Positions 36,961 through 47,778 are shown, counted from the stretch's first letter. The stretch: 64,000 nucleotides of DNA from Thiomonas sp. FB-6 (GCF_000377645.1 NZ_KB898480.1:1-64000); one strand, 5' to 3'. Notes: generated by a model from the letters alone, not told the origin. Numbers and translations: made by a program.

Positions 36961-37009
36961 CCATATGGAAAATCGGTTTTCCGTCTGCTTTGATATGATT
37001 TTCATATGG
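36961..37009. promoter_or_regulatory. Inverted repeats in the MFS/LysR intergenic region (probable LysR operator)
   Basis: CCATATGGAAAAT (36961-36973) pairs with ATTTTCATATGG (36998-37009), and inside the left arm is a second palindrome GGAAAA-TCGG-TTTTCC (36967-36982). A TATGAT -10 lies at 36994-36999, so transcription of lysR would begin near its ATG at 37006, and bound regulator would cover it. Divergent LysR-type regulators usually bind such sites. Confidence 0.6.
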
Positions 37010-37920
37010 ACATGCAGGATCTGCGGGCCTTCCTGGCGGTCGCCGAGGAACGTCATTTCTCCCGCGCGGCGCAGCGGCTGCACATTTCCCAGCCGCCGTT
37101 GTCCCAGCGCATCGGCGGGCTGGAGCGCAAGCTCGGCGTGCGCCTGTTCGAGCGCGGGCGCGGCGGCGTGTCGCTGACCGCGGCCGGCGCGGCCCTGCTG
37201 CCGCAGGCACGCGTGGTGCTGCAGCAACTGGCCCGTGCGCAGGAACTCGCGCAGCGCGCCGGGCGCGGGCAAAGCGGCCAGTTGTCCATCGGCTTCGCCG
37301 GCTCCATGCCCTTTTCCGAGCTGCTGCCCAGGCTGCTCAGCGAGTTCCGCAGGGCCTGGCCCGCCGTGCAGTTGCAACTGCGCCAGCTCTCGTCCAACGA
37401 GCAATTGCGCCAGTTGCAGGAACACGGGCTGGACCTGGCCTTCATCCGCAGCACCAGCGGGGCGGACGATACGGCCTTGCGTCTGCGCGTACTGCAGCGC
37501 GAACCGCTGTACGCCGCGGTGCACTCCGGACACGCGCTGGCCGGCCTCGGGCGCGTGTCCCTGAGCCGCCTGCGCGACGACCCCTTCATCCTGTACAGCC
37601 GCGAATTCGGCTCCGGGCTGCGCGAGCAGATCCTCGCGCTGTGCCAGCAGGCCGGGTTCAGCCCTCAGGTGGTGCAGGACGTGCACGAGATGCCCACGCT
37701 GATCAGCCTGGTCTCGGCAGGCATCGGCGTGGGTCTGGTCGCCGCGTCGATGCAACGCGCCTCGGTGCCCCAAGTGCGCTACCTGGAACTGTCCGACCCC
37801 GGCGCCAGCACCGACGTGGTGCTCGCCTGGCGCCGCGGCGACGCCTCCCCGGTGCTGCGCAATTTCCTCGACCTGGCTTTCGGCCCGGAGCCCGGCTCCG
37901 GCGCGGGCGCGGGCGCCTGA
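37006..37920 (+). CDS. LysR-family transcriptional regulator
   Basis: 304 residues. N-terminal winged helix-turn-helix (LRAFLAVAEERHFSRAAQ, then HISQPPLSQRIGGLERKLG) and effector-binding domain from about 92 (LSIGFAGSMPFSELLPRLL). It most resembles the BenM/CatR-like subgroup by HISQPPLS, but the effector is unknown. It probably controls the divergent MFS gene and itself through the palindromes between them. Confidence 0.92.
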   Translation: MDMQDLRAFLAVAEERHFSRAAQRLHISQPPLSQRIGGLERKLGVRLFERGRGGVSLTAAGAALLPQARVVLQQLARAQELAQRAGRGQSGQLSIGFAGSMPFSELLPRLLSEFRRAWPAVQLQLRQLSSNEQLRQLQEHGLDLAFIRSTSGADDTALRLRVLQREPLYAAVHSGHALAGLGRVSLSRLRDDPFILYSREFGSGLREQILALCQQAGFSPQVVQDVHEMPTLISLVSAGIGVGLVAASMQRASVPQVRYLELSDPGASTDVVLAWRRGDASPVLRNFLDLAFGPEPGSGAGAGA

Positions 37921-38000
37921 ACGGCGCGCGCGCCGGCACGCGGCGGCGGGCAGCTCGTCGCCGACCATGATCGGGGCCCGGCCGCCGCTGGCCCGCAAGA

Positions 38001-39263
38001 TCAGACCGGGCCCGCCTCGCCCAGCGCGCGTTCGATGGCCTGCTCGCGAGCGCGTGCCACCGCCTGCGCGATGGCCTGCGTGCCGGCGCCGCGCGCCACG
38101 GCCTCGCGCGCCGCCGCGCCGGCATCCACCGCCAGCGCGGCGCGCTGCGCGGCCAGCAGGCGGGGCTCCTGCGGATAGGGGCGCTCGGGCCAGTCGCCGC
38201 CGCGCCCCAGATGGTCGGCGCGGCAGGCCTGCAGCGCCAGCTCGAAACGCGCCGGGCGGCGCAGCGCGTCGCAACGCTGCAGCAGGCGCAGCGTGGCGGC
38301 CGCGCCCAGTTCCAGGCTGCGGTGCACGTTGCCATGCTCGGCGGCGACCACCGCCGCCAGCTCGGCGCATTCGGCCGGAACCCGCAGCCGGGCGGCCACG
38401 GCGGCGGCCAGACGCACGCTGCGCGCTTCGTGGCCGATGTGGCGCGGCAGCACGTCCGCCGGGGTCAGCGCCTTGCCCAGGTCGTGCATCAGGCAGGCCC
38501 AGCGCACCGGCAGCGGCGCGCCCCCGGCGGCGGCCGCCTGCAGCACCAGCATCTGGTGCTCCCCGCAGTCGACTTCCGGATGGGCGTCGGCGCGCTGCGG
38601 CACGCCCCACAGGGCATCGAGCTCGGGCAGCACCCGCGCCAGCGCGCCGCACTCACGCAGCACCTCGAACATGCGCCGCGGCGCCTGCTCCATCAGGCCG
38701 CGCGCCAGCTCCTGCCACACCCGCTCGGGCACCAGCGTGTCGGCCTCGCCGGCCGCGACCATGCCGCGCATCAGCTCCAGCGTGTCCGGGTGCAGGCGGA
38801 ACTGCGGCAGCCGCGCCGCGAAGCGTGCCACGCGCAGGATGCGCACCGGGTCCTCGGCGAAGGCGGGCCCCACGTGGCGCAGCAGGCGCTGCTCGAGGTC
38901 GCGCCGACCGCCCCAGGGGTCGACGATGCGCCCCTGCCCGTCCTGCGCCATCGCGTTGATGGTGAGGTCGCGGCGCTGCAGGTCCTGCTCCAGGGTCACC
39001 GAGGGATCGGCGTGCACGGCGAAGCCGCGGTAGCCCGCACCGGTCTTGCGCTCGGTGCGCGCCAGCGCGTACTCGGCACCGCTGAGCGGGTGCAGGAACA
39101 CGGGGAAGTCCCGCCCCACCGGGCGGAAGCCGGCGTCGATCATCTGCTGCGCGGTGGCGCCCACCACCACCCAGTCGCGGTCGTGCACCGGCCGGCCCAG
39201 CAGCGCATCGCGCACGGCGCCGCCGACGACGTAGGCGCGCCCGGGGATCGGCGGCTGGGTCAT
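38001..39263 (-). CDS. cca: Multifunctional CCA-adding tRNA nucleotidyltransferase with HD domain
   Basis: 420 residues from ATG at 39263. [22 protein letters not shown]-type head in pieces (GGAVRD, DRDWV), [27 protein letters not shown] (tRNA-binding) and the HD phosphohydrolase ([12 protein letters not shown]). The enzyme adds or repairs 3'-CCA, with phosphatase and 2',3'-cyclic phosphodiesterase activity from the HD domain as in E. coli. 19 bases after fadD on the same strand. Confidence 0.95.
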   Translation of the reverse strand: MTQPPIPGRAYVVGGAVRDALLGRPVHDRDWVVVGATAQQMIDAGFRPVGRDFPVFLHPLSGAEYALARTERKTGAGYRGFAVHADPSVTLEQDLQRRDLTINAMAQDGQGRIVDPWGGRRDLEQRLLRHVGPAFAEDPVRILRVARFAARLPQFRLHPDTLELMRGMVAAGEADTLVPERVWQELARGLMEQAPRRMFEVLRECGALARVLPELDALWGVPQRADAHPEVDCGEHQMLVLQAAAAGGAPLPVRWACLMHDLGKALTPADVLPRHIGHEARSVRLAAAVAARLRVPAECAELAAVVAAEHGNVHRSLELGAAATLRLLQRCDALRRPARFELALQACRADHLGRGGDWPERPYPQEPRLLAAQRAALAVDAGAAAREAVARGAGTQAIAQAVARAREQAIERALGEAGPV

Positions 39264-39282
39264 GGGGCCTGGCGCGAGCGCC

Positions 39283-40980
39283 TCAGGGACGCGCACCCTG
39301 GCGCTGCGCCATCTGCTCGCGCAGCGAGCGCCGCAGGATCTTGCCCACCGAGGTCTTGGGCAACTCGTCGCGGAATTCGATGCGCCGCGGGCGCTTGTAG
39401 CCGGTCAGGCGCTCGGCCATCCAGGCGCGCAGGCCGGCCTCGTCCAGCGTGGGGTCGGAGCGCACCACGAACAGCAGCACGGATTCGCCCGAATCGGGGT
39501 CGGGCACGCCCACCGCGGCGGCCTCCAGCACCCCGGGGTGCGACACCGCCACGTCCTCGATCTCGTTGGGATAGACGTTGAAGCCGGACACCAGGATCAT
39601 GTCCTTCTTGCGGTCGACGATGCGCACGTAGCCCTGCGCGTCGATGATGCCCACGTCGCCGGTCTTGAAATAGCCGTCGGAGGTGAAGGCCTTCGCGGTG
39701 TCCTCCGGGCGCCCCCAGTAGCCCTGCATGACCTGCGGGCCGCGCACGGCCACCTCGCCGCGCTCGCCGGCCGGCAGCACGCGGCCATCGTCGTCGACCA
39801 CCACCATGTCCGTGGACGGCAGCGGCAGCCCGATGGTGCCGCTGAAGTGATCGGTGTCGGTCGGGTTGCAGCACACCGACGGCGAGGTCTCCGACAGGCC
39901 GTAGCCCTCGCAGATGGGGCAGCCGGTGCGCTCCAGCCATTGCCGGGCCACCGCTTCCTGCACCGCCATGCCCCCGCCCACCGAAAGCATCAGCTTGCTG
40001 GTGTTCAGGCGCCCGAAGTCCGGATGGTGCAGCAGCGCGTTGAACAGGGTGTTGACCGCCGGGAAGCAGTGCAGCTCGTAGTGGCTGAGCTCGTCGATGG
40101 TGGCCTTCAGGTCGCGCGGGTTGGGAATCAGCACGATCATCCCGCCTTGGTAGGCCGCCAGGAACATGACCACCGTGAAGGCGAAGATGTGATAAAGGGG
40201 GAGCGCGCACACCGTGTTCATCTGCGCCAGCTCGGGGTGGCGGCGCAGGGCCGGCTGGTTCCAGGCGTCGCTTTGCAGCACGTTGGCGATCAGGTTGCGG
40301 TGGCTCAGCGCCGCCCCCTTGGACACTCCGGTGGTGCCGCCCGTGTACTGCAGCACCGCGACGTCCTCGGAACGCGCCTCGACCGGCGTGAAGCGCAGGC
40401 CGCGGCCGCGGGCCAGCGCACGCGGGAAGCGGTGGTGGCCGGGCAGCGAGAACCTGGGCACCAGGTGCTTGAGGTGGCGCACCACGAGGTTGACCAGCGT
40501 GCCCTTGACGCCGCCGAGCGTGTCGCCCATGCTGGCCACCAGCACCACGCGCAGACCCGCGCGCCCGCCCACCTGCTCCAGCGTATGGGCGAAGTTCTCC
40601 AGGATGATGATCGCGCTGGCGCCGCTGTCGAGCAGCTGGTGCTCGAGCTCGCGCGCGGTGTACAGCGGATTCACGTTGACCACCACCAGCCCGGCGCGCA
40701 GCGCCGCGGCCACCGCGATCGGGTACTGCGGCACGTTGGGCATCATCAGGGCGATGCGCTCGCCCGCGCGCAGGCCCTGGGCCTGCAGCCACGCCGCCAG
40801 GGCGGCCGAATCGCGCTCCCACTGCGCATAGCTGGTGCGCTTGCCCATGAACGCGAAGGCCGGGCGCTCGGCGAACTGCTCGAAGCTGCGCTGCAGCAGC
40901 TTCGGCAGGGAGCTGAAGGCGCCGGGGTCGATGTCGGCGGGCACCCCTTGCGGGTATTGCGCGAGCCAGGGTCGGTCCAT
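39283..40980 (-). CDS. fadD: Long-chain fatty-acid-CoA ligase
   Basis: 565 residues from ATG at 40980, preceded by AAGGAGGAGAACCCG, a near-perfect ribosome site; the longer frame to 41055 runs through the operator. AMP-binding P-loop [31 protein letters not shown] and C-terminal [10 protein letters not shown]. Activates fatty acids to acyl-CoA at the inner membrane. A TetR-type palindrome lies 55-70 bases upstream. Confidence 0.95.
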   Translation of the reverse strand: MDRPWLAQYPQGVPADIDPGAFSSLPKLLQRSFEQFAERPAFAFMGKRTSYAQWERDSAALAAWLQAQGLRAGERIALMMPNVPQYPIAVAAALRAGLVVVNVNPLYTARELEHQLLDSGASAIIILENFAHTLEQVGGRAGLRVVLVASMGDTLGGVKGTLVNLVVRHLKHLVPRFSLPGHHRFPRALARGRGLRFTPVEARSEDVAVLQYTGGTTGVSKGAALSHRNLIANVLQSDAWNQPALRRHPELAQMNTVCALPLYHIFAFTVVMFLAAYQGGMIVLIPNPRDLKATIDELSHYELHCFPAVNTLFNALLHHPDFGRLNTSKLMLSVGGGMAVQEAVARQWLERTGCPICEGYGLSETSPSVCCNPTDTDHFSGTIGLPLPSTDMVVVDDDGRVLPAGERGEVAVRGPQVMQGYWGRPEDTAKAFTSDGYFKTGDVGIIDAQGYVRIVDRKKDMILVSGFNVYPNEIEDVAVSHPGVLEAAAVGVPDPDSGESVLLFVVRSDPTLDEAGLRAWMAERLTGYKRPRRIEFRDELPKTSVGKILRRSLREQMAQRQGARP

Positions 40981-41034
40981 CGGGTTCTCCTCCTTGGGAA
41001 ACCGCCCTTCTGCGGGGCGGAAAAACGAACGACC

Positions 41035-41050
41035 GTTCGTATCTCCGCGA
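41035..41050. promoter_or_regulatory. TetR-type operator upstream of fadD
   Basis: ACGAACG-AC-CGTTCGT: perfect 7-base arms with a 2-base spacer. Fatty-acid degradation genes of betaproteobacteria are commonly controlled by TetR-family repressors (FadP/PsrA types); the geometry fits that class. No such repressor gene is in this window. Confidence 0.65.
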
Positions 41051-41131
41051 AGCATAACCCGCGGTATCCGGCTTGCCCAGATCTCCCTTACGCAACGCGG
41101 GGATCCGGCGCCGCGGGGCCGGCGCCCGAGT

Positions 41132-42232
41132 TCAGGTCTCCACCACCTTGATGCTGGGAAAGCGCGCGGAATAGTCGCGCGCGCGCTGCGCCACGCGCGC
41201 GCCCAGGCGCCGCGCGATGGCCAGGTATTCCAGCGCCGCCGGCCCCTGCGGCTCGGCCGCCACGCTGGGGGTTCCGCTGTCGGCCTGCTCGCGGATGCGC
41301 AGGTCCAGCGGCAGCGAGCCCAGCAGTTCGACGCCGTAGTCCTCGGCCATGCGCCGGCCTCCGCCGCTGCCGAAGATGGCCTCCACGTGGCCGCAGTTGG
41401 AACAGACGTGGGTGGCCATGTTCTCCACGATGCCCAGCACCGGCACCTGCACCTTCTCGAACATCTTCAGGCCCTTGCGTGCGTCCAGCAGCGCGATGTC
41501 CTGGGGCGTCGTGACGATCACCGCGCCGGTCAGCGGCACGCGCTGGCTCAGCGTGAGCTGGATGTCGCCGGTGCCGGGGGGCATGTCGACGATCAGGTAG
41601 TCCAGGTCCTGCCAGTGGGTCTGGTGCAGCAGTTGCTCCAGCGCCTGCGTGGCCATCGGGCCGCGCCAGATCATCGGCGTGTCGGCGTCCATCAGCACGC
41701 CGATGGACATGACCTGCAGGCCGTGGCTGAGCATGGGCTCCATGGTCTTGCCGTCGCTGCTCTGCGGGCGGCCCTGCAGGCCCAGCATCATCTGCTGCGA
41801 GGGGCCGTAGATGTCGGCGTCGAGCAGCCCGACCTTGGCCCCTTCGGCGGCCAGCGCCAGCGCCAGGTTGGCGGCCGTGGTGCTCTTGCCCACGCCGCCC
41901 TTGCCCGAGGCCACCGCGATCACGTTGCGCACGCCCTCGATGGTGCGCACGCCGCGCTGCACCGAGTGCGCCTCGATGCGCGTGGCGATGTCCACCTGCA
42001 CCTCGGCCGCGGCGGCGCCGGGCAGCGCGCGCACGGCCGCGCGCACCGCCTCGCTCACGGCCTCGTGCTGGCTGCGCGCCGGGTAGCCGAACTGCAGCTG
42101 CACGCGCACGCCGGAGCCGGAGGGCTCCACCTTGCGCAGCACGCGCGCGGCGCGCAGCCCCTGGCCGCTGCCGGGGTCGGCAACGGCGTCGAGGGCTTGT
42201 TCGATCTGTTCCTGGGTCGGCAACGGGGGCAT
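41132..42232 (-). CDS. apbC: Iron-sulfur cluster carrier protein ApbC/Mrp
   Basis: 366 residues from ATG at 42232. N-terminal DUF59 (MIP18-like) domain 1-85; deviant Walker [10 protein letters not shown] at 110-118; [19 protein letters not shown]; and the cluster-ligating CSNC in [12 protein letters not shown]. Carries Fe-S clusters to apo-proteins. Divergent from metG with a TAGACT -10-like box at 42295-42300, a common proteobacterial arrangement (apbC/metG). Confidence 0.95.
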   Translation of the reverse strand: MPPLPTQEQIEQALDAVADPGSGQGLRAARVLRKVEPSGSGVRVQLQFGYPARSQHEAVSEAVRAAVRALPGAAAAEVQVDIATRIEAHSVQRGVRTIEGVRNVIAVASGKGGVGKSTTAANLALALAAEGAKVGLLDADIYGPSQQMMLGLQGRPQSSDGKTMEPMLSHGLQVMSIGVLMDADTPMIWRGPMATQALEQLLHQTHWQDLDYLIVDMPPGTGDIQLTLSQRVPLTGAVIVTTPQDIALLDARKGLKMFEKVQVPVLGIVENMATHVCSNCGHVEAIFGSGGGRRMAEDYGVELLGSLPLDLRIREQADSGTPSVAAEPQGPAALEYLAIARRLGARVAQRARDYSARFPSIKVVET

Positions 42233-42334
42233 GGCGGGGCTGGACGGAGTGACAAGTTGCGGCAGGTGCCCGGGCGGGCGTGCCGGGGTCTGCAAGTCTA
42301 GCCCCGCCCGCCACAAGGCTGCGCGGCGCCTGCC

Positions 42335-42340
42335 TACAAT
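42335..42340 (+). promoter_or_regulatory. -10 box (TACAAT) for metG
   Basis: CTACAATGG in the 208-base apbC-metG gap; predicts a leader of about 95 bases rich in GCCGG repeats (42361-42420) that can form several hairpins. No -35 of quality is seen. Confidence 0.4.
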
Positions 42341-42440
42341 GGCGCATTCGGCGCGCCGAGCGCCGCCTTGCCGGCCAGCGCCGGCTCCAGCCGCCTCCCC
42401 CCGCGCCGGCCCCCGCCGGCCGGCACGCCTTCGACCGCGC

Positions 42441-44615
42441 ATGACCTCGCCGACGCCCTCCCCTTCCAGCAGCCCGCTCGCCGACAAGCGGCGCCTGTTC
42501 GTCACCACGGCCCTGCCCTACGCCAACGGCGCCTTCCACATCGGCCACATGATGGAGTACATCCAGGCCGACATCTGGGTGCGCCTGCAGCGCATGCTGG
42601 GGCACGAGGTGCACTTCGTCTGCGCCGACGACGCGCACGGCGCACCGATCATGATCGCCGCCGAGAAGGCCGGCCAGACGCCTCAGCAGTTCGTCGCCGG
42701 CATCGCGGCCGGCCGCCAGGCCTACCTGGACGGCTTCCTGATCCGCTTCGACAACTGGCACAGCACCGACGGGCCCGAGAACCACCGGCTGGCGCAGGAC
42801 ATCTACCGCGCGCTGCGCAAGGCGGGGCTGATCTACGCCCGCTCGATCGAGCAGTTCTACGACCCGGTCAAGGGCATGTTCCTGCCCGACCGCTACATCA
42901 AGGGCCACTGCCCGAAGTGCGACGCCGCCGACCAGTACGGCGATTCCTGCGAGGTCTGCGGCGCGGTCTACGGCCCGACGGAGCTGCGCCAGCCCTATTC
43001 GGTGCTGTCCGGGGCCACGCCGGAACTGCGCAGCAGCGAGCACTATTTCTTCCAGCTGTCCTCTCCGCGCTGCGCCGAGTTCCTGCGCGACTGGACCCAG
43101 GGCAACGGCGCCCACGGGGTGCCGCGCCTGCAGGCCGAGATGCTCAACAAGGTGCGCGAGTGGTTCGCCGTCGACGAGCACGGCCACGGCGGGCTGGCCG
43201 ACTGGGACATCTCGCGCGACGCGCCCTACTTCGGCATCGAGATCCCCGACGCGCCGGGCAAGTACTTCTACGTCTGGCTGGATGCGCCCATCGGCTACCT
43301 GGCCAGCCTGAAGAACCACTTCGACAAGGGCCAGGCGGCCGCGCACTGGCACGAGGCCTCGCGCACGCAGCAGAGCTTCGACGAATTCATCGCCGACCCG
43401 GCGGTGGAGCAGGTGCATTTCATCGGCAAGGACATCGTGTACTTCCACACCCTGTTCTGGCCCGCGATGCTGCACTACTCCGGGCGCAAGACGCCGAGCC
43501 AGATCAACGTGCACGGCCACGTGACCGTCGGCGGCGAGAAGATGAGCAAGAGCCGCGGCACCGGCATCTCGCCGCTGCGCTACCTGGAGCTCAAGCTCGA
43601 TCCCGAATGGCTGCGCTACTACCTGGCGGCCAAGCTGTCGGCGCGCGTGGACGACCTGGACTTCGGGCCCGAGGATTTCGTCGCCCGCGTGAACAGCGAC
43701 CTGATCGGCAAGTACGTGAACATCGCCAGCCGCGCGAGCCGCTTCATCGCCCAGCATTTCGAGGGCCGCCTGGACTACGTGGGCGCCACCGACCCGCTGC
43801 GCGAGGCCGCCGCGGCCCTGGCGCACGACGTGCGCGCGGCGCTGGACGGGCGCGAATACGCCCGCGCGCTGCGCGAGATCATGGCCCACGCCGACCGCAT
43901 CAACGCCGCCTTCGACAGCGCGCAGCCCTGGGTGCTGGCCAAGGACCCGGCGCGCCGCGCCGAGTTGCAGGACGTGTGCTCGCGCGCGCTGGCGGGCTTC
44001 TGGACCCTGTCGGTGCTGCTGGCGCCGGTGCTGCCGGCGACCGCTTCGCGGGTGGCGCGCGAACTGTTCGGGCTGGAGCGCGATTTCCTCTGGGGCGACT
44101 GCACCGAACTGCCGCGCCGCGTGGCGCCCTACAGGCACCTGATGCAGCGGGTCGATCCCGCCGCGCTGCAGCGCCTGCTGGAGCCCGAAGCCGCCCCCGC
44201 CGCGCCGGCCGCCCCCGCCACGTCCGCGGCGGCCGCGCCGCGCGCCGAGGCCGCCGCGCCGCAGACCATCGGCATCGACGACTTCGCCCGCGTGGACCTG
44301 CGCATCGCGCGCATCCACGACGCGCAGGCCGTGGAAGGCTCGACCAAGCTGCTGCGCCTGAGCCTGGACCTCGGCGAACACGACGACGCGGGCCAGCCGC
44401 GCCTGCGCAACGTGTTCTCGGGCATCGCCTCGGCCTACGACCCGGCCGCGCTGGTGGGCAAGCTCACCGTGGTGGTGGCCAACCTGGCGCCGCGCAAGAT
44501 GAAATTCGGACTCAGCGAAGGCATGGTGTTGGCCGCCTCCGGCGACGACGGCACGCCGGGCATCTTCCTGCTGTCTCCCGACACGGGCGCGAGGCCCGGC
44601 ATGCGGGTGAGCTGA
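42441..44615 (+). CDS. metG: Methionyl-tRNA synthetase
   Basis: 724 residues. HIGH at 33-36, zinc knuckle CPKC...CEVC, KMSKS at 367-371, anticodon-binding helices, then an Ala-rich hinge (about 578-610) to a C-terminal tRNA-binding OB domain of the Trbp111 type ([31 protein letters not shown]) used for dimerisation. First gene of a possible unit with kdoO and waaC (24-base gap, then overlap). Confidence 0.97.
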   Translation: MTSPTPSPSSSPLADKRRLFVTTALPYANGAFHIGHMMEYIQADIWVRLQRMLGHEVHFVCADDAHGAPIMIAAEKAGQTPQQFVAGIAAGRQAYLDGFLIRFDNWHSTDGPENHRLAQDIYRALRKAGLIYARSIEQFYDPVKGMFLPDRYIKGHCPKCDAADQYGDSCEVCGAVYGPTELRQPYSVLSGATPELRSSEHYFFQLSSPRCAEFLRDWTQGNGAHGVPRLQAEMLNKVREWFAVDEHGHGGLADWDISRDAPYFGIEIPDAPGKYFYVWLDAPIGYLASLKNHFDKGQAAAHWHEASRTQQSFDEFIADPAVEQVHFIGKDIVYFHTLFWPAMLHYSGRKTPSQINVHGHVTVGGEKMSKSRGTGISPLRYLELKLDPEWLRYYLAAKLSARVDDLDFGPEDFVARVNSDLIGKYVNIASRASRFIAQHFEGRLDYVGATDPLREAAAALAHDVRAALDGREYARALREIMAHADRINAAFDSAQPWVLAKDPARRAELQDVCSRALAGFWTLSVLLAPVLPATASRVARELFGLERDFLWGDCTELPRRVAPYRHLMQRVDPAALQRLLEPEAAPAAPAAPATSAAAAPRAEAAAPQTIGIDDFARVDLRIARIHDAQAVEGSTKLLRLSLDLGEHDDAGQPRLRNVFSGIASAYDPAALVGKLTVVVANLAPRKMKFGLSEGMVLAASGDDGTPGIFLLSPDTGARPGMRVS

Positions 44616-44639
44616 GCCGCTTCGTCCGAAGGAATCGCG

Positions 44640-45575
44640 ATGTCAGGCCCGATGACCCTGCCCCAGGGGCGCCCGCCGGAGCAACCGCTGCCGCAGCAGG
44701 CGCTGCGCGATTTCGACGACACCGCCTACGAGCAGGGGCCGAGCCGGCACCTGGAGCACCTGGTGGAGGGCGGCTGCGTGCTGCGCTTCCCGCACATGCC
44801 CTTCGTGCTGCGCGAGGGCGAGGCGCGCTTCCTGGACCCGCGCTGGAGCAACGGCAACGCCAAGAACATCAGCCTGCGCGGCTCCGGCGAACTGCGCGGC
44901 GCGCAGGGCGAGGCGGCCGATCTGCAGGCGCTGCGCGCGTTGATCGAGCGCTTCGCGCTGCAATCGGCGCAACTGGTGGATCGCCTGTTCCCCCAGTACC
45001 GCGGCAAGCTGCGCCCCGGCAACGCCTCGCTGCGCCCCTTCGAGGTGGAGACCCGCAACCGCTCCTGGCGCCAGGACGACACCCGGCTGCACGTGGACGC
45101 CTTCCCCTCCAACCCGATGCGCGGCGTGCGCCTGCTGCGGGTGTTCACCAACGTGCACCCCGGCGCGCGAGCGCGCCAGTGGCGGGTCGGCGAGGCCTTC
45201 GGCGACTTCGCCCTGCGCTTCGCGCCGCGCCTGCGCCCGCCCCTGCCCGGCTCGGCGCGCCTGCTGCGCCTGCTGCGCGTGACCAAGGCGGTGCGCACAC
45301 CCTACGACCATGCCATGCTGCAACTGCACGACCTGGCCAAGGCCGACCTGGACTACCAGCGCGACGCCCCGCAGGCCGCGGTGGACTTCGCGCCCGGCAG
45401 CACCTGGGTGGTGTTCTCCGACCAGGTGCTGCACGCCGTCATGGGCGGGCAGCACATGATGGAACAGACCTTCTACCTGCACCCCGACGACCAGCTGGTG
45501 CCGTCCACCGCGCCGCTGCGCGTGCTCGAGCGCCTGCTCGGGCATGAGCTCGGCGTGCCGGCGCGACACCCGTGA
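44640..45575 (+). CDS. kdoO: Kdo 3-hydroxylase KdoO (Fe(II)/2-oxoglutarate oxygenase)
   Basis: 311 residues from ATG at 44640 behind GAAGGAATCGCG. RNRSWRQDDTRLHVDAFPSN in part gives the iron ligands H151 and D153 (LHVDAFPS), with a distal H265 or H272 in VLHAVMGGQHMMEQTFYLH. The sequence fits KdoO of Burkholderia and Yersinia, which turns Kdo of lipid A-inner core into Ko. Translationally coupled to a heptosyltransferase gene (GTGA overlap), which supports an LPS role. Confidence 0.9.
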   Translation: MSGPMTLPQGRPPEQPLPQQALRDFDDTAYEQGPSRHLEHLVEGGCVLRFPHMPFVLREGEARFLDPRWSNGNAKNISLRGSGELRGAQGEAADLQALRALIERFALQSAQLVDRLFPQYRGKLRPGNASLRPFEVETRNRSWRQDDTRLHVDAFPSNPMRGVRLLRVFTNVHPGARARQWRVGEAFGDFALRFAPRLRPPLPGSARLLRLLRVTKAVRTPYDHAMLQLHDLAKADLDYQRDAPQAAVDFAPGSTWVVFSDQVLHAVMGGQHMMEQTFYLHPDDQLVPSTAPLRVLERLLGHELGVPARHP

Positions 45576-46651
45576 GCGCCGTGCCGCCGCCGGGCGCGGC
45601 GCCGCGCCCGCAGCCGCTGTGGGCCGGGCCGCGCGGCGACGCGCCCGCCCGCGTGCTGCTGGTGCAGCTGTCGGCCATGGGCGACCAGGTGCAGACCCTG
45701 CCCGCCGTCTCGGACATCCTGGCGCGCTGGCCGGCGCTGCGCCTGCACTGGGCGGTGGACCGGCGATTCGCCGAGATTCCGCGCCTGCACCCGGGGGTGC
45801 ACCGCGTGCATGCCCTGGCGCTCAAGGAGGTGCAGCAAGGCCGCGCCGGCGCGCTGCCCGCGCTGCTGCGGGAACTGCGCGGCCTGCGCGAGCAGCGCTT
45901 CGACATCGTCTGGGACCCGCAAAGCGTGCTCAAGAGCGCGCTGGTGGCGCGCCTGGCGCGCCTGCGGCCCGGCGGCCTGCGCGTGGGCTACCGCGCCGCC
46001 GACTGCGGCGGCGAGCCTCTGGCCGCGCGCCTGTTCGACCGCCACTACGCGCGTCCGCCGGGGGTGCACGGCACCCTCGGCCGGCGCCTGTTCGCGCAGG
46101 CCGTGTTCGGCACCGAGCCGTCGGGCCCGCCGCGCTACGGCATTCGCCAGGCTTTCGCCGAAGCGGCGTCCGGCGCGGGCCCGGACGGGGCCTACGCGGT
46201 GTTCGCGCACGGTGCGTCCAAGCCCGAGAAACTCTGGCCGCGGGAGCACTGGCTCGCCCTGGGCGAGTGCCTGCTCGGCCGCGGCCTGCGCCTGGTGCTG
46301 CCCTGGGGCAGCGACGAGGAGCGCGAGCGCGCGCTGGCGTTGATCGCCGCCTGGCCGGCCGGCGGCGCCAGCCTGGCGCCGCGCGGGAGCCTGAGCGACA
46401 TGGCCCGGCTGCTCGCCGGCGCGCGCCTGGTGGTGGGCGTGGACAGCGGCTTCAGCCACCTGGCTGCCGCGCTGGCGCGCCCGCTGCTCATGCTGTTCAC
46501 GAGCACCGGCCCGGAACTGTTCAGCCCCGAGGCGGAGCAGCTCAGCCGCACCCTCGGGGGCTATGGGCAGGTGCCGACGTCCGGGGCGGCCTGCGAAGCG
46601 GCACGGGCCCTGCTGGACGCCGGCCCGGACCCGGACTCGCAAACCGCCTAA
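45572..46651 (+). CDS. waaC: Glycosyltransferase family 9, heptosyltransferase I (WaaC-like)
   Basis: 359 residues from a GTG that overlaps the kdoO stop. VLLVQLSAMGDQVQTLPAV at the N-terminus, KPEKLWPREHWLALGE and VVGVDSGFSHLAAAL with FTSTGPELFSP are GT9 motifs. Adds L-glycero-D-manno-heptose to Kdo in the inner core. WaaC rather than WaaF is favoured by the KxWP motif and by its kdoO neighbour. Confidence 0.85.
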   Translation: MSAVPPPGAAPRPQPLWAGPRGDAPARVLLVQLSAMGDQVQTLPAVSDILARWPALRLHWAVDRRFAEIPRLHPGVHRVHALALKEVQQGRAGALPALLRELRGLREQRFDIVWDPQSVLKSALVARLARLRPGGLRVGYRAADCGGEPLAARLFDRHYARPPGVHGTLGRRLFAQAVFGTEPSGPPRYGIRQAFAEAASGAGPDGAYAVFAHGASKPEKLWPREHWLALGECLLGRGLRLVLPWGSDEERERALALIAAWPAGGASLAPRGSLSDMARLLAGARLVVGVDSGFSHLAAALARPLLMLFTSTGPELFSPEAEQLSRTLGGYGQVPTSGAACEAARALLDAGPDPDSQTA

Positions 46652-46701
46652 GATTGCACATTCCCTGAATTGCCGACCCCTCCTTCCCCGGAACGACGCC
46701 C

Positions 46702-46899
46702 ATGCCCTTCGCCGTCAAACCCTACGTGTCCGAAGCCACGCGTTTCCTGCAGGAACTGAAGTCGCAGCGTCCCGAGCTCGAGTCCGAGCAGAAGGCCGGG
46801 CGCGCGATGCTGTGGGATCGTCCGCAGGACTCCCAGCTGCGTGCCGGATTCGACGCCGCCCGCGTGCGCCAGAAGGCCTACGTGTACGGCATCGACTGA
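46702..46899 (+). CDS. DUF3460-family small protein
   Basis: 65 residues: YVSEATRFLQELKSQRPELE and GRAMLWDRPQD...RQKAYVYGID match this betaproteobacterial family of unknown function. No membrane segment; acidic-basic mixed helix. A -10-like TAAGAT occurs at 46649-46654. Lies directly before scpA, its usual neighbour. Confidence 0.9.
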   Translation: MPFAVKPYVSEATRFLQELKSQRPELESEQKAGRAMLWDRPQDSQLRAGFDAARVRQKAYVYGID

Positions 46900-46915
46900 G
46901 CCGCGGAGCCCTGCG

Positions 46916-47776
46916 TTGTCCAGCGCGATCTCCGGTGCCGGCGGCCCCGAGCAGGCGCTCGCCGTGGCCGCGGACTCGCTGCCGCAGACCGTCGACGGCC
47001 TGGCGGTGGCCCGGCTGTACGGGCAGCCGCTGTTCGCGTTGCCGCAGGACCTGTACATCCCCCCCGATGCGCTGGAGGTCTTTCTCGAGGCCTTCGAGGG
47101 GCCGCTGGACCTGCTGCTCTACCTGATCCGGCGCCAGGACTTCAACATCCTGGACATCCCGCTGGCCCAGGTCACGCACCAGTACCTCGAGTACGTGGAG
47201 CAGATCCGGCGCACCAACCTGGAGCTGGCCGCCGAGTACCTGCTGATGGCGGCCATGCTCATCGAGATCAAGTCGCGCATGCTGCTGCCGCGCCCGCCGG
47301 CGCCCGACGGCGGCGAACCCGAGGATCCGCGCGCCGAACTGGTGCGCCGGCTGCTCGAGTACGAGCGCATGAAACTGGCGGCCCAGCAGCTCGACGCGCT
47401 ACCGCAGGCCGGACGCGATTTCTGGCGCGTGCAGGTGGCGGTGGAGCGCACGCCCCGCTCGCTGCTGCCCGAGCTCGGCGTGGACGAGCTGCGCAGCGCC
47501 TGGGCCGACGTACTGCGCCGCGCGCGCCTGAACGCGCACCACACCATCGGGCGCGAGCAGATCTCCATGCGCGAAGTCATGAGCGGCGTGCTGCGGCGCC
47601 TGCAGGACCGCCGCTGGGCCGAGTTCACCGATCTCTTCGAGCCGACGCAGGGCGTGCTTCACGCGGTGGTCACCTTCGTGGCGCTGCTGGAGCTGGCGCG
47701 CGAGGGCCTGGTGCAGATCACCCAGGCCGAGGCCTTCGCGCCGTTGTACCTGCGCCTGGCCTACACCCCTTCCTGA
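46916..47776 (+). CDS. scpA: Segregation and condensation protein A
   Basis: 286 residues if started at TTG 46916, which has GGAG 8 bases upstream; no ATG exists before the core. The kleisin core begins near residue 44: [19 protein letters not shown], then [17 protein letters not shown] and a C-terminal winged helix ([17 protein letters not shown]). Works with SMC and ScpB in chromosome organisation. No scpB is adjacent. panB starts 2 bases after its stop. Confidence 0.92.
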   Translation: MSSAISGAGGPEQALAVAADSLPQTVDGLAVARLYGQPLFALPQDLYIPPDALEVFLEAFEGPLDLLLYLIRRQDFNILDIPLAQVTHQYLEYVEQIRRTNLELAAEYLLMAAMLIEIKSRMLLPRPPAPDGGEPEDPRAELVRRLLEYERMKLAAQQLDALPQAGRDFWRVQVAVERTPRSLLPELGVDELRSAWADVLRRARLNAHHTIGREQISMREVMSGVLRRLQDRRWAEFTDLFEPTQGVLHAVVTFVALLELAREGLVQITQAEAFAPLYLRLAYTPS

Positions 47777-47778
47777 CC

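Noticed and set aside
35512-38652. A 1046-codon minus-strand frame
   Set aside because: Low-complexity Ala/Arg/Gly shadow of the MFS, LysR and cca genes with no family features.
41088-44381. A 1097-codon minus-strand frame opposite metG
   Set aside because: His/Gln/Val shadow; metG has intact HIGH and KMSKS motifs on the other strand.
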